In this document: positions 1 through 8,511 of the stretch, one piece after another
How the letters are laid out: each line of letters opens with the position of its first letter
How positions within the stretch are numbered: position 1 is the stretch's first letter
Source of the DNA: Nitrosococcus wardiae
GTDB taxonomy: Bacteria; Pseudomonadota; Gammaproteobacteria; Nitrosococcales; Nitrosococcaceae
Direction: 5' to 3'
DNA length: 64,000 nucleotides
Assembly: GCF_004421105.1 (NCBI RefSeq)
Contig: NZ_CP038033.1
Coordinates: 577,659 to 641,658, forward strand
Made by a program: the position numbers and the translations under genes
The notes under the pieces: model-generated
The model's input: the letters and a program-made list of their open reading frames with translations, nothing else
The model's database searches: none
Told to the model about the DNA's origin: nothing

Positions 1-252
1 GTTAATGTCGAACACGTCCCGGCTGTTGCGCCCCTCGTGGAGGCGAATTTTCACCACCACGGCTTCTTCCCGAGTGTTGGTGACGTTAATCAGGCTAAGC
101 CAGCCGTCCCGGACCGTATAATAGGGCGCGATGGCCACTTCCCCAATCCCGTCGCTGGCGATGTTGACCGCCCCGGCCTGGGGCGCCAGCAGGGCGCCGC
201 CGACCGCCGCCGTAATGGCCAAGGCCGAGCGTTTGAGGTTAAATAATTTCAT
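1..252 (-). CDS. Exported protein of unknown function, N-terminal part (gene runs off the left edge)
   Basis: An open frame of 84 codons begins at ATG 252 and is still open at base 1. An AGGGGG ribosome-binding site lies about 8 bases before the ATG. The first 28 or so residues form a classical signal peptide: Lys and Arg near the start, an Ala/Val/Gly/Leu-rich core, and a likely cleavage after AGA. The mature start contains the segments GEVAIAPYYTVRDGW and LHEGRNSRD. From memory these resemble a family of uncharacterised exported proteins of sulfur- and ammonia-oxidising proteobacteria, with a predicted beta-sandwich start. I do not know the function, and the C-terminal part is outside the window. 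Confidence 0.75.
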   Translation of the reverse strand, partial: MKLFNLKRSALAITAAVGGALLAPQAGAVNIASDGIGEVAIAPYYTVRDGWLSLINVTNTREEAVVVKIRLHEGRNSRDVFDIN

Positions 253-484
253 GGTAAATCCCCCTTACGAAAGAGTGTATTGTCTTTTCCATATTACAAA
301 CTCAAAAATGATGCAAAATCACGTTAAACCACTCCGGTAGGGACCTGCGGTATGGCATCATCCCAGACAACTCCCTGCCGGTATTTCTTGCGAAGCGGAC
401 ACTGAACTTCACCTTAACCCTTACCGCTCCGCGATGCTCTTATGTTGTTTTTTTATATTGCTTTTTTTCGTTTTTTCGAACGTA

Positions 485-513
485 ACGTAACAGCCACCTA
501 AGCAGCGTGTCAA
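485..513 (-). promoter_or_regulatory. Candidate sigma-70 promoter for the exported-protein gene
   Basis: Read on the minus strand there is a perfect TTGACA (513-508), a 17-base spacer and TTACGT (490-485), a weak -10. It lies about 235 bases upstream of ATG 252, so the transcript would have a long leader. This rests on pattern matching only. Confidence 0.3.
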
Positions 514-947
514 CGCCATTTTGTTCTTAAAAACAATGAGCAACGAAGAAAACAACATTTTTTACTCTAACAACGAGCACCCAACTCAAAGCGGTAAGGC
601 GTAAAAATCATAAAAATTGATGCCACAAATGCGAAGTTCAACACCGTTTTATCCTGCGCAATAGAAATCACCCACTAAAACGGCAATAACCGGGTAAAAC
701 TTTAACCCTCCGAGCGCACTTAAATGCTTCTGGAGAGAGAACGGCGGGGCCCATTGCCTCCTAGGTGTTTGTCGCCACGAACAAAATAGGCGCTGGGGCG
801 TGACCCGAAAAAATTTGAAACAGGAGGGGATGGTGGCTTCTGGAAGGGGCGAATGCCCCCCGGAATATCCGCCCACCCCAAGGCGGCGGGATTCCATCAG
901 GGAGCGTTGTGGTCATCGAATCGACATGGCTTTCTGCTAGAGTATCC

Positions 948-975
948 TTGTCAAGACTGGCATAATTGGTTTTAT
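948..975 (+). promoter_or_regulatory. Candidate promoter for gcvPB-dgkA
   Basis: TTGTCA at 948-953, a 16-base spacer and TTTTAT at 970-975 make a plausible sigma-70 promoter about 70 bases upstream of the gcvPB start. The -10 match is only moderate. Confidence 0.3.
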
Positions 976-1043
976 CGTTCTTGCCTCGGCAGGAAAACCC
1001 CTATTTTCCAACGGTAACTTTAATTTAAGAATGTGAATTGGCC

Positions 1044-2501
1044 ATGCTGATTTTTGAATCCTCACGTCCAGGTCGCCACCCTCGCACCCAAGCCCCCAAG
1101 GCGGCTGCCCCCACCGATTTACCGGCGCAATTTCTGCGGCGGCAGCCCCCGGCATTGCCCGAGGTCTCCGAATTGGATGTGGTGCGCCACTATACCCGCT
1201 TGTCCCAGAAAAATTTTTCCATTGACACCCATTTTTACCCCCTCGGCTCCTGCACCATGAAATACAACCCCCGGGCCTGCCACACCCTGGCCAGCCTACC
1301 GGGGTTCCTGGAGCGGCATCCAGCCACGCCGGAAGCCATGAGTCAGGGTTTTCTGGCGTGCCTCTATGAGCTGCAAACGATCCTCGCTAAGATGACGGGA
1401 ATGCAGACCATGAGCTTGGCGCCCATGGCGGGGGCCCAGGGAGAATTTAGCGGGGTCGCGATGATCCGCGCCTACCATGAAGCCCGGGGCGACCAAGCAC
1501 GGTGTGAGATGCTGGTCCCCGATGCCGCCCACGGGACCAACCCCGCCACGGCCACCATGTGCGGTTTTCGGGTACGGGAAATCCCCACCAATGCGGCAGG
1601 GGACGTGGATTTGGAGGCGTTACGCAAGGCCTTGGGGCCCCAAACAGCGGGAATCATGCTCACTAACCCCTCCACCCTAGGGATATTTGACCGCAACATT
1701 AAAGCCATTGCCGAGAGCGTCCATGAGGCGGGAGGGCTGCTTTACTATGACGGGGCCAATCTGAACGCCATTCTCGGCAAGGTCAAGCCGGGAGATATGG
1801 GGTTTGATGTCATCCACCTTAATCTCCATAAAACCTTCGCTACCCCCCATGGCAGTGGCGGCCCAGGGGCTGGTCCGGTGGGCGTGGGCGATAAATTGCT
1901 GCCCTTCCTCCCCGTTCCCCGGGTGGAGCGGGCTGAGGATGGCCGCTTCCATTGGCTGACCGAAGAAGACTGCCCCCAAACCATCGGCCCCCTTTCCGCC
2001 TGGATGGGGAATGCGGGCGTCCTGCTGCGCGCCTATATTTATATCCGCTTGCTGGGCCTGGAAGGCATGCAACGGGTCGCGGATTTTTCCGCCCTCAATG
2101 CCAATTACCTGGCCAAACGGATGGCCGAGGCAGGGTTTGATCTGGCTTACCCGGAGCGCCGTGCCGGCCATGAATTTGTGGTCACCCTTAAGCGCCAAGC
2201 CAAAGAGCTAGGGGTCACCGCCACGGATTTCGCCAAGCGCCTGTTGGATTTGGGGTTTCACGCGCCGACCGTTTATTTTCCTCTCCTGGTGCCAGAGTGC
2301 CTGCTCATCGAGCCGGCGGAGACGGAAAGTAAGCAAACCCTGGATGCTTTCGTCGCGGCCATGGCGCAGATTGCCCAAGAAGCCCAAGAGGATCCAGAGC
2401 AGCTCAAGGAGGCCCCCCGCAAGTTACCGGTACGCCGCCTTGATGAAGTCAGAGCCGCACGGGAGCTGGATCTCATCTGGAAGCCCGCCCCCCATGACTA
2501 A
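1044..2501 (+). CDS. gcvPB: Glycine dehydrogenase (aminomethyl-transferring) subunit 2 (P-protein beta subunit)
   Basis: This is the C-terminal-type subunit of the split P-protein of the glycine cleavage system. With GcvPA it decarboxylates glycine on pyridoxal phosphate and passes the aminomethyl group to lipoyl-GcvH in the cytoplasm. The 485-residue length fits. The start MLIFE.SRPGR is characteristic. The segment [14 protein letters not shown] and the cofactor-binding lysine in [16 protein letters not shown] (Lys263) are present. I chose ATG 1044 over an in-frame TTG at 1038 because family members begin at this Met. The stop overlaps the dgkA start by 8 bases, so the two are probably cotranscribed. 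The partner genes gcvPA, gcvH and gcvT are not in this window, which is unusual because they often sit together. Confidence 0.93.
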   Translation: MLIFESSRPGRHPRTQAPKAAAPTDLPAQFLRRQPPALPEVSELDVVRHYTRLSQKNFSIDTHFYPLGSCTMKYNPRACHTLASLPGFLERHPATPEAMSQGFLACLYELQTILAKMTGMQTMSLAPMAGAQGEFSGVAMIRAYHEARGDQARCEMLVPDAAHGTNPATATMCGFRVREIPTNAAGDVDLEALRKALGPQTAGIMLTNPSTLGIFDRNIKAIAESVHEAGGLLYYDGANLNAILGKVKPGDMGFDVIHLNLHKTFATPHGSGGPGAGPVGVGDKLLPFLPVPRVERAEDGRFHWLTEEDCPQTIGPLSAWMGNAGVLLRAYIYIRLLGLEGMQRVADFSALNANYLAKRMAEAGFDLAYPERRAGHEFVVTLKRQAKELGVTATDFAKRLLDLGFHAPTVYFPLLVPECLLIEPAETESKQTLDAFVAAMAQIAQEAQEDPEQLKEAPRKLPVRRLDEVRAARELDLIWKPAPHD

Positions 2502-2859
2502 GCCAATGCCCCCGAAAGATGAAGGCCTCCGCCATTTGTTTTTGGCGGCAGGCTACTCTTTCAAAGGCTTTCGGGCAGCCCTCGACGAACCCGCTTTTCG
2601 CCAGGAATTGCTGCTATTGCTGGTGGGGGGGCCCCTCGGCCTATGGCTCGGTGAAACCGGAATAGAACGGGCCCTGCTGGTCGGCAGCTTATTGTTGGTG
2701 CTGATTGTCGAACTGCTCAATTCTGCGGTGGAGGCGGTGGTGAACCGAGTCAGCTATGAGCATCATATTCTTTCCGGGCGGGCCAAGGATTTAGGCTCCG
2801 CCGCCGTCTTTACCAGCCTGGTTTTGGCCGCTTTCGTGTGGCTCTCCATTCTCCTCTGA
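2494..2859 (+). CDS. dgkA: Diacylglycerol kinase (prokaryotic DgkA type)
   Basis: A small integral membrane kinase that phosphorylates diacylglycerol to phosphatidic acid, recycling lipid left over from glycerophosphate transfer in the inner membrane. The protein is 121 residues, close to the 122 of the E. coli enzyme. Three hydrophobic segments are visible, roughly residues 35-50, 53-72 and 100-120. The catalytic signature appears as [15 protein letters not shown], with the conserved Glu, Asn and Glu; the more usual Asp after VV is Asn here. The motif AKDLGSAAV follows. The start ATG lies inside the end of gcvPB (ATGACTAA overlap), indicating translational coupling. Confidence 0.9.
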   Translation: MTKPMPPKDEGLRHLFLAAGYSFKGFRAALDEPAFRQELLLLLVGGPLGLWLGETGIERALLVGSLLLVLIVELLNSAVEAVVNRVSYEHHILSGRAKDLGSAAVFTSLVLAAFVWLSILL

Positions 2860-2869
2860 GTGGTTTATC

Positions 2870-2931
2870 GTGCGCATGGCGCACGCTACTTGGTAGGCTT
2901 TTTTACGCGGGGTAGCGTGCGCCGTGCGCAC
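2870..2931. repeat. REP-like palindromic repeat between dgkA and the sugar kinase
   Basis: The left arm 2870-2889 (GTGCGCATGGCGCACGCTAC) pairs with the right arm 2911-2931 over 20 bases with one mismatch, around a 21-base T-rich loop. Each arm is itself partly palindromic (GTGCGCATGGCGCAC). This resembles extragenic palindromic repeats common in several proteobacteria. It could fold in the mRNA and act as a terminator or stabiliser. Confidence 0.7.
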
Positions 2932-3004
2932 GAGGAGGCGCTCAGCCAATCGTTGTGGGTGAGGCTTTGGGGGACGCATGCCGCCGTGCTCACGAGGAGG
3001 CGCT
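2921..3004 (+). repeat. Pair of 22-bp direct repeats
   Basis: The 22 bases at 2921-2942 recur at 2983-3004 with one difference (GCCGTGCGCACGAGG versus GCCGTGCTCACGAGG, both continuing AGGCGCT). The first copy includes the right arm of the palindrome, so part of the repeat unit appears to have been duplicated. Confidence 0.7.
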
Positions 3005-3059
3005 GCTTAAAAAACTGGATACCCGCTTTTCCAAGCAATGCAACGAAGAAGGGAAAAAA

Positions 3060-3992
3060 ATGACAGCTTTAATTTGCGGTTCTTTCGCCTACGACACCAT
3101 TATGGTGTTCCATGACCGATTTAAAAACCACATCCTCCCCGACAAGGTCCATATCCTCAATGTTTCCTTTCTGGTACCGGAGTTACGGCGGGAGTTTGGC
3201 GGTTGCGCTGGCAACATTGCCTACAATTTAAAATTACTCCAAGGGGACCCTTTGCCCATGGGGACGGTAGGCGGCGACTTTGGCCCTTATCAAAAATGGC
3301 TGGACCAGGAGGGTATTTCCCGCCGGCATATCCGCCTGATTGAAGAGACTTACACCGCCCAGGCTTTCATCACCACGGATATGGACGATAACCAGATCAC
3401 CGCTTTTCATCCGGGGGCGATGAACTTCGCCCATGAGAACCGGGTTCAGGATGCGGCCGGGGTCACCATCGGAATCGTCGCCCCCGATGGCCGTGAGGGG
3501 ATGATTGAGCATGGGCAACAATTCCAGGAGGCCGGAATCCCGTTTATCTTCGATCCGGGACAAGGACTGCCCATGTTCACTGGGGAGGAGTTGCTAAAAT
3601 TCACTCATCAGGCCACTTGGATTACCCTCAATGATTACGAAGCCCAGCTGTTTCAGGAACGAACGAGGCTTTCCGCCCAGCAACTGGCCGAGCGGGTCGA
3701 TGCCTTGATCATTACCCAAGGGGCAGAAGGCTCCACCATCCACACCCAGGGGCAATGCCTCCACATTCCCGCCGCTAAAGCCACAACCCTCGCCGATCCC
3801 ACCGGTTGCGGGGATGCCTACCGGGCTGGCTTGCTTTACGGGCTTTCCCAACAAATGGACTGGGAGATAACGGGCCGTATTGCCTCCCTGATGGGCGCCA
3901 TTAAAATCGAGCACCATGGCACCCAGAACCATCGCTTCGAGCTCACGGAATTTTGGCATCGTTTCGAGGAAAACTTCGGCTACCGGCCCTGA
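3060..3992 (+). CDS. PfkB-family carbohydrate/nucleoside kinase
   Basis: A 310-residue ribokinase-fold kinase of the PfkB family, which transfers phosphate from ATP to a sugar or nucleoside hydroxyl. The N-terminal signature [11 protein letters not shown] (about residues 45-55) and the C-terminal signature [16 protein letters not shown] (about 250-265), with the catalytic Asp and the anion-hole Gly-Cys-Gly, are intact. ATG 3060 is chosen because GAAGAAGGGA lies just upstream and the protein then begins directly with the first beta strand ([11 protein letters not shown]). The long open frame upstream would read through the repeats. Such proteins are often annotated as adenosine kinase; the substrate cannot be fixed from sequence alone. 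The 3' end overlaps the convergent DUF255 gene by 13 bases. Confidence 0.85.
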   Translation: MTALICGSFAYDTIMVFHDRFKNHILPDKVHILNVSFLVPELRREFGGCAGNIAYNLKLLQGDPLPMGTVGGDFGPYQKWLDQEGISRRHIRLIEETYTAQAFITTDMDDNQITAFHPGAMNFAHENRVQDAAGVTIGIVAPDGREGMIEHGQQFQEAGIPFIFDPGQGLPMFTGEELLKFTHQATWITLNDYEAQLFQERTRLSAQQLAERVDALIITQGAEGSTIHTQGQCLHIPAAKATTLADPTGCGDAYRAGLLYGLSQQMDWEITGRIASLMGAIKIEHHGTQNHRFELTEFWHRFEENFGYRP

Positions 3993-6064
3993 TCCGCCAA
4001 ATGGGCTTCAAAAGCCGCCTGCCGGGTCAGCGGTGGCGAGCAAGTGTGGCCGCTACAGACATAAGCGGCCACCCCCTCCCCCTGGGGGCGGTATTCCCCC
4101 AATTGTCCCAATAAATCCCGGGCTCCCGTGGGAATCGCCAGGCTCACCCGCCGGGGCGCGTATTCCCCGGTGGCGATGGCCTGCCAGGATCCCATGGTTT
4201 CCTCAGGGCCCCGCAAAATGATCACTTGGGGGGGATAGAGCCATTCTTCCAGGGCCTTGAGTAAGCTGCAATGGGCATGGGGGGTATGCTGAATACTGGC
4301 CCAGCTAGCCTTTAGGGTGCGCTCTGCCGCCTTCAAATACCGCATTTCTCCCAGCAAATGCCCCAATCGTTGCAAACTCCAGGCGAGCACCCCGTTTCCC
4401 GCCGGGGTGGCATTATCCATTAAGGGCACGGGACGGTGGATGAGGGTTTCATGATCATCGGCAGTGAAATAAAACCCCCCTTGGGCCGGGTCCTCAAAAT
4501 GGGCTAATGCCGCCTCGGCAAGTTCAACCGCAAAGGCCAAATCCCCCTCGCGCCAGCGGGCTTGGAGTAATTCCAGCAGGGCATCCAGGAGAAAGGCATA
4601 ATCGTCTAGATAGCCTGGGTGCTGGGCCCGCCCATCCTTGTAACTGACCAGCAGGCGACCGTTCTGCCACAGATGCCCACGCACAAAATCCAAGGCCCGC
4701 TCGGCAGAGGCAATGAAAGCGGGCTCCGCCAACGCCTGCCCGGCAGCGGCCATGCCCTTGATCATCAGGCCATTCCAAGCGGTCAGGATTTTATCGTCCC
4801 GCCCCGGGCGGATGCGCTCTTCCCGGGCGGCAAACAACTTTTGCTTGGCAGTGGCCAGCTTCTCTTCTAGGATCTGGGGCGATAAATTCAGCTCCTGGGC
4901 TAGAGCCTCGGGGGTTGTCGCCCCATATAAATGCCAATGACCTTCAAAGTTCGCCGGTTGATCAAGGCCAAAATAGCGGGCCACTAGCCGGTATTCATCC
5001 TCTTCCAAGCATGATCGCACCTGCTCCCGGGTCCAAATATAGAATTTTCCCTCCTGACCCTCAGAATCCGCATCCAGGGAGGAATAATACCCCCCTTCAG
5101 GGGACTGCATTTCACCCATGGCCCAGTGGCCGGTCTCCTCCAAGGCCTGCCGGCAACGTTCACTACCCCAGAGCTCATAGGCGTCGGCATAGAGGGCCAG
5201 CAATTGGCCATTGTCGTACAACATTTTCTCAAAATGGGGGATTCGCCACTGGCTATCCACCGCATAGCGGCAAAACCCGCCCCCCAAGTGATCGTAGATT
5301 CCCCCCCGGGCCATTTGCTCAAGGGTGAGACGAGCCAAGTCAAAAGCCTTTTGCCGCGCCTCCTCCGGCAAGTGTTCCCCCCGGGCGTCGCGCAGGCAGC
5401 GCTCGATGCTACTTGGATTGGGAAATTTAGGGGCCCCCTTAAACCCGCCATAGCGGGGATCGAAGGATTGGACTAATTGTTGCTGGGCGGCCTTTAGGGG
5501 CGCCGGCCCCAGCCTATCGGCCTCTACCGCTGAAGTTCGCGTATCCAGATCCTCAAAGGCGGCTAGCAAGCGGCTATTCTGGGATTGGATTTCCTCCCGG
5601 TGGGCATGAAAATATTCGGCTATCCGTTCCAGCAAATCCTTAAAACTGGGTAAGCCATGTCGCCCTTCCGGGGGAAAATAAGTACCCCCGAAAAAGGGAA
5701 TTTGATTATCCGGTTCCAGGAACATGGTCAGGGGCCAGCCACCGGGGCGGCCGGTCAGCATTTGCTGGGCCAATTGATAAATCTGATCGAGATCCGGCCG
5801 TTCCTCCCGGTCAACCTTAATGTTGATGAAATGCTTATTCATCACGGCCGCGATTTCAGGACTTTCAAAAGACTCATGGGCCATGACATGGCACCAATGA
5901 CAAGCAGAATAACCAATGGAAAGCACAATGGGTTTATCCTCACGGCGAGCCCGTGCTAACGCCTCTTCGCCCCAGGGATACCAGTCCACAGGGTTATCTG
6001 CGTGTTGCAGCAAATAGGGACTGGTTTCCCCCTGTAAGTGGTTCTTAGCTGATGGATTTGGCAT
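3980..6064 (-). CDS. Thioredoxin-domain protein of the DUF255 / YyaL (spermatogenesis-associated 20) family
   Basis: A roughly 694-residue cytoplasmic protein with an N-terminal thioredoxin-like domain and a large (alpha/alpha)6 toroid domain. The family signature is visible near the start: [15 protein letters not shown], then [18 protein letters not shown] with a CxxC pair, then [13 protein letters not shown]. The C-terminal two thirds (for example [17 protein letters not shown]) resemble N-acylglucosamine epimerase or glycosidase toroids. The biochemical role of the family is not established. I prefer ATG 6064 (MPNPSAKN) because homologues start close to TSPYL; ATG 6073 and GTG 6079 are in-frame alternatives. 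It converges on and overlaps the sugar-kinase end. Confidence 0.85.
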   Translation of the reverse strand: MPNPSAKNHLQGETSPYLLQHADNPVDWYPWGEEALARARREDKPIVLSIGYSACHWCHVMAHESFESPEIAAVMNKHFINIKVDREERPDLDQIYQLAQQMLTGRPGGWPLTMFLEPDNQIPFFGGTYFPPEGRHGLPSFKDLLERIAEYFHAHREEIQSQNSRLLAAFEDLDTRTSAVEADRLGPAPLKAAQQQLVQSFDPRYGGFKGAPKFPNPSSIERCLRDARGEHLPEEARQKAFDLARLTLEQMARGGIYDHLGGGFCRYAVDSQWRIPHFEKMLYDNGQLLALYADAYELWGSERCRQALEETGHWAMGEMQSPEGGYYSSLDADSEGQEGKFYIWTREQVRSCLEEDEYRLVARYFGLDQPANFEGHWHLYGATTPEALAQELNLSPQILEEKLATAKQKLFAAREERIRPGRDDKILTAWNGLMIKGMAAAGQALAEPAFIASAERALDFVRGHLWQNGRLLVSYKDGRAQHPGYLDDYAFLLDALLELLQARWREGDLAFAVELAEAALAHFEDPAQGGFYFTADDHETLIHRPVPLMDNATPAGNGVLAWSLQRLGHLLGEMRYLKAAERTLKASWASIQHTPHAHCSLLKALEEWLYPPQVIILRGPEETMGSWQAIATGEYAPRRVSLAIPTGARDLLGQLGEYRPQGEGVAAYVCSGHTCSPPLTRQAAFEAHLADQGR

Positions 6065-6220
6065 AGGACACATTCCCACATAAATTCCGAGTCATTCTCT
6101 CCACTATAGGCTATGCATGAGGTTTCGTGAACTACCGGCCGCCCAATCAAAGCTGTCGATGGAGAATTCCGAAGCGCCATCGTGCGTTACCGCTATATTG
6201 CCTAAATGGTAAAATCCGCC

Positions 6221-6461
6221 TTAAGTACCTATGAATAAAATATGAGGTGTTTTAGGAGCGAGCCGGAGGTGTTCCGCAAACCCGTTTTTTCTCCCTGAAA
6301 AAAGGGTTGGATGCGCGCCCTCCCTGGCGCGCCCCCTGAGGGGCCTCCTCCGGATGTCCCGATTCGCTCCCGGCGAATCGGTGTGGGGACTTCCCTGTCC
6401 CCTGGCTCCACGCCACCGGCTCGCTCCAGGAATACTGCAAAACTTTTACTGAGATACTTAA
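6221..6461. mobile_element. MITE-like element, copy 1 (with an extra internal segment)
   Basis: A 241-bp non-coding element bounded by TTAAGTACCTATGAATAAAA on the left and GAGATACTTAA on the right. Its outer parts match the element at 59226-59354 read in the opposite orientation: about 43 of 46 bases on the left and over 70 of 80 on the right. The ends are imperfect terminal inverted repeats. An extra segment of about 112 bp (6268-6379) is absent from the other copy and is flanked by GGTGT at 6268-6272 and 6380-6384. No transposase is present. The element sits directly upstream of rluD. Confidence 0.7.
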
Positions 6462-6496
6462 AACCCCGTAAGTCCAGAGAGAGTTCCTAAAATCCC

Positions 6497-7459
6497 GTGC
6501 AGGACACCATAGAACTGAACACCACCCTTCCTCCCGAATTGGCGGGAAAACGTCTTGATCAGGCCCTGGCCTGCGTTTTCCCCGCCTATTCCCGTAGCCG
6601 CCTCCAACAATGGATCAAACAGGGGCAGGTCAAGGTGAATAATGCCCTGGCACGCCCTCGAGATACGGTTCGAGGGGGGGAATGGGTGGTACTCGTTGCT
6701 GAAACGGAGACGGCAGTGGTTTGGCAAGCCCAACCTCTGCCCCTGGAGATTGTTTACGAGGATGAAGCGATCATTGTGGTCAACAAGCCTGCTGGCCTGG
6801 TGGTGCATCCGGCGGCGGGTAATCGCGACGGCACCCTCGTCAATGCCCTATTAAATCATGCCCCGGAGCTGGCAGAAATCCCGCGGGCGGGGATCGTCCA
6901 TCGCTTGGATAAAGATACCAGCGGCCTACTGGTGGTCGCCCGGACCCTTGCCGCCCATCATGGGCTGGTGCAGCAATTACATGCGCGCCAGGTCACCCGT
7001 CAATACCGCGCCATTGTGGTCGGGGTCATGACCGGAGGGGGAACCATCAAAGCCCCTATTCACCGTCACCCAGTGGACCGCAAACGAATGGCGGTAGTCC
7101 CCACAGGAAAACCCGCCATCACTCACTACCGGGTATGGGCCCGTTTCCGGGCCCATACGGATGTGGCATGTCGCCTGGAAACAGGCCGGACTCATCAAAT
7201 CCGAGTCCATTTGGCCCATAGTGGCTATCCTCTACTGGGGGACCCCGCCTATGGGAAACGTCTGCATATTCCTAGGGAGAGCGGAGAAGAACTGACCACG
7301 GCCTTGCGTCATTTCAAGCGTCAAGCCCTGCATGCCGCCCGCTTGGGTTTGCTTCATCCGCAAAGGAAGCAGGCAATGAGCTGGGAAGCCCCCCTGCCCG
7401 AGGATATGAGCACACTTCTGGCCTTGCTTGAACAGGATCGGCAACGCCATGCCCATTGA
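6497..7459 (+). CDS. rluD: 23S rRNA pseudouridine(1911/1915/1917) synthase
   Basis: Isomerises uridines in helix 69 of 23S rRNA, a step tied to 50S assembly and normal growth. The 320 residues carry an N-terminal S4 RNA-binding domain (about 15-75: GKRLDQAL...SRSRLQQWI) and a catalytic domain with GIVHRLDKDTSGLLVVA, whose Asp138 is the nucleophile. The motif GRTHQIRVHLAHSGYPLLGD follows. The start is GTG 6497; no strong Shine-Dalgarno is visible, and a MITE-like repeat ends only about 35 bases upstream, so promoter and leader may lie partly in the repeat. RluA and RluC share this fold; the S4 domain and overall fit favour RluD. Confidence 0.92.
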   Translation: MQDTIELNTTLPPELAGKRLDQALACVFPAYSRSRLQQWIKQGQVKVNNALARPRDTVRGGEWVVLVAETETAVVWQAQPLPLEIVYEDEAIIVVNKPAGLVVHPAAGNRDGTLVNALLNHAPELAEIPRAGIVHRLDKDTSGLLVVARTLAAHHGLVQQLHARQVTRQYRAIVVGVMTGGGTIKAPIHRHPVDRKRMAVVPTGKPAITHYRVWARFRAHTDVACRLETGRTHQIRVHLAHSGYPLLGDPAYGKRLHIPRESGEELTTALRHFKRQALHAARLGLLHPQRKQAMSWEAPLPEDMSTLLALLEQDRQRHAH

Positions 7460-7508
7460 TTTCTTTGTGAGCTTAGTGCCTTTGTGGTGATCTCATGAAT
7501 TATCCAGG

Positions 7509-8507
7509 CTAACCCACCTCAAGGGCTAATTTGCCTATCATCCCCCCTTGCTCCAGCAAACGGTGGGCCGCCGCCGCCTCCTCCAAGGGAAAGGTCTGGC
7601 GGAGGTGGAGAGATAGATGCTCGGAATCGAACAGCTCAGCACAGCAGCGCAGGATATCCGCCTGATGTTCCAAGGCAGAAGCAAGGCCCAGATGCATGGG
7701 GGTAAGCATCAATTCCAAGCTAAAACGAAGATTGCGCGTTCGCGCCGTACTCCAATTCATATCGGCGCTTGGCTGTAAAGTGGTCACTAAATCCCCATAA
7801 ATGGCCACCGCTTCGCAGCTTTTTTCAAAGGTCCCTCCTCCCACGGTATCAAACGCTACCTCGATCCCTTTGCCCTCAGTCCATTCCATAATGGCTTCCA
7901 CAAAATCCGTTTCGCGATAATTGATAACATAGTCCGCTCCCAGAGAGCGAACGAACTCCCCTTTCTCTTCGGAACCCACGGTGGTACAGACCCGAGCACC
8001 GGCCCGTTTGGCCAATTGAATGGCCACATGACCTACGCCTCCCGCGCCGCCGTGAACCAGCACCGTGTGTTCCGGCTGGATGCGGGCGCGATCGTGCAAC
8101 GCCTCCCAAGCGGTAATTAATACCAGCGGAGCCGCCGCCGCTTCAAGGAAGGATAGGGATTTTGGTTTTTTGGTGATGGAGCGATAGCTTACGGTGACAT
8201 ATTCTGCATAATTTCCTTGTGGACCACCAATTCCCCCGAAGCAGAAATAAACCTCATCTCCTTCTTTGAAATTTTTAACTTCCGCCCCCACAGCTTCCAC
8301 CGTTCCCGCTCCATCACAGCCGAGAATGGTGGGAGAGCGGTCTGGGTAGAAAGTACCGCGAGTGCGCAACTTGGCATCCACAGGATTAATTCCCGCCCCT
8401 TTGAGGCGAACCAGAACCTCATCGGGCCGCTGGATGGCGGGCTTTGGCAATTCTTGCAATTGCAAGACTTCCGGTCCGCCCGCTGCCGTCATCACTATTC
8501 CTTTCAT
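7509..8507 (-). CDS. Zinc-type (MDR) NADPH:quinone oxidoreductase-like protein
   Basis: A 332-residue medium-chain dehydrogenase/reductase. The N-terminal GroES-like domain contains GAGINPVDAKLR and GCDGAGTVEAVG. The Rossmann domain contains VLVHGGAGGVGHVAIQLAK (about residues 145-165), typical of quinone oxidoreductases of the Qor / zeta-crystallin group. The cysteine and histidine ligands of the catalytic zinc of true alcohol dehydrogenases are not evident, so it is probably zinc-independent. The likely reaction is NADPH-dependent reduction of quinones or enones. Its start is only 4 bases after the nuoN stop on the same strand, so it may be transcribed with the complex I operon. The physiological substrate is unknown. 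Confidence 0.8.
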   Translation of the reverse strand: MKGIVMTAAGGPEVLQLQELPKPAIQRPDEVLVRLKGAGINPVDAKLRTRGTFYPDRSPTILGCDGAGTVEAVGAEVKNFKEGDEVYFCFGGIGGPQGNYAEYVTVSYRSITKKPKSLSFLEAAAAPLVLITAWEALHDRARIQPEHTVLVHGGAGGVGHVAIQLAKRAGARVCTTVGSEEKGEFVRSLGADYVINYRETDFVEAIMEWTEGKGIEVAFDTVGGGTFEKSCEAVAIYGDLVTTLQPSADMNWSTARTRNLRFSLELMLTPMHLGLASALEHQADILRCCAELFDSEHLSLHLRQTFPLEEAAAAHRLLEQGGMIGKLALEVG

Positions 8508-8511
8508 TTTT

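Larger units (their letters stand above)
253..1037. other. Gene-free stretch of about 785 bp
   Basis: This interval separates the divergent exported-protein gene and gcvPB. The left half (about 430-600) is AT-rich with T and A runs. The right half is GC-richer and has short open frames that look like chance, with no ribosome-binding sites or recognisable protein motifs. I looked for a glycine riboswitch before gcvPB and did not find one. Apart from the two candidate promoters listed separately, I see nothing I can name. Confidence 0.5.

Noticed and set aside
700-800. Glycine riboswitch before gcvPB (a GGAGAG-like stretch at about 730)
   Set aside because: The conserved CCGAAGG / ACCAAGGGG cores and the matching second stem are absent.
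649-897. 82-codon minus-strand open frame in the left spacer
   Set aside because: No ribosome-binding site, no recognisable motif and a composition typical of chance frames in GC-rich non-coding DNA.
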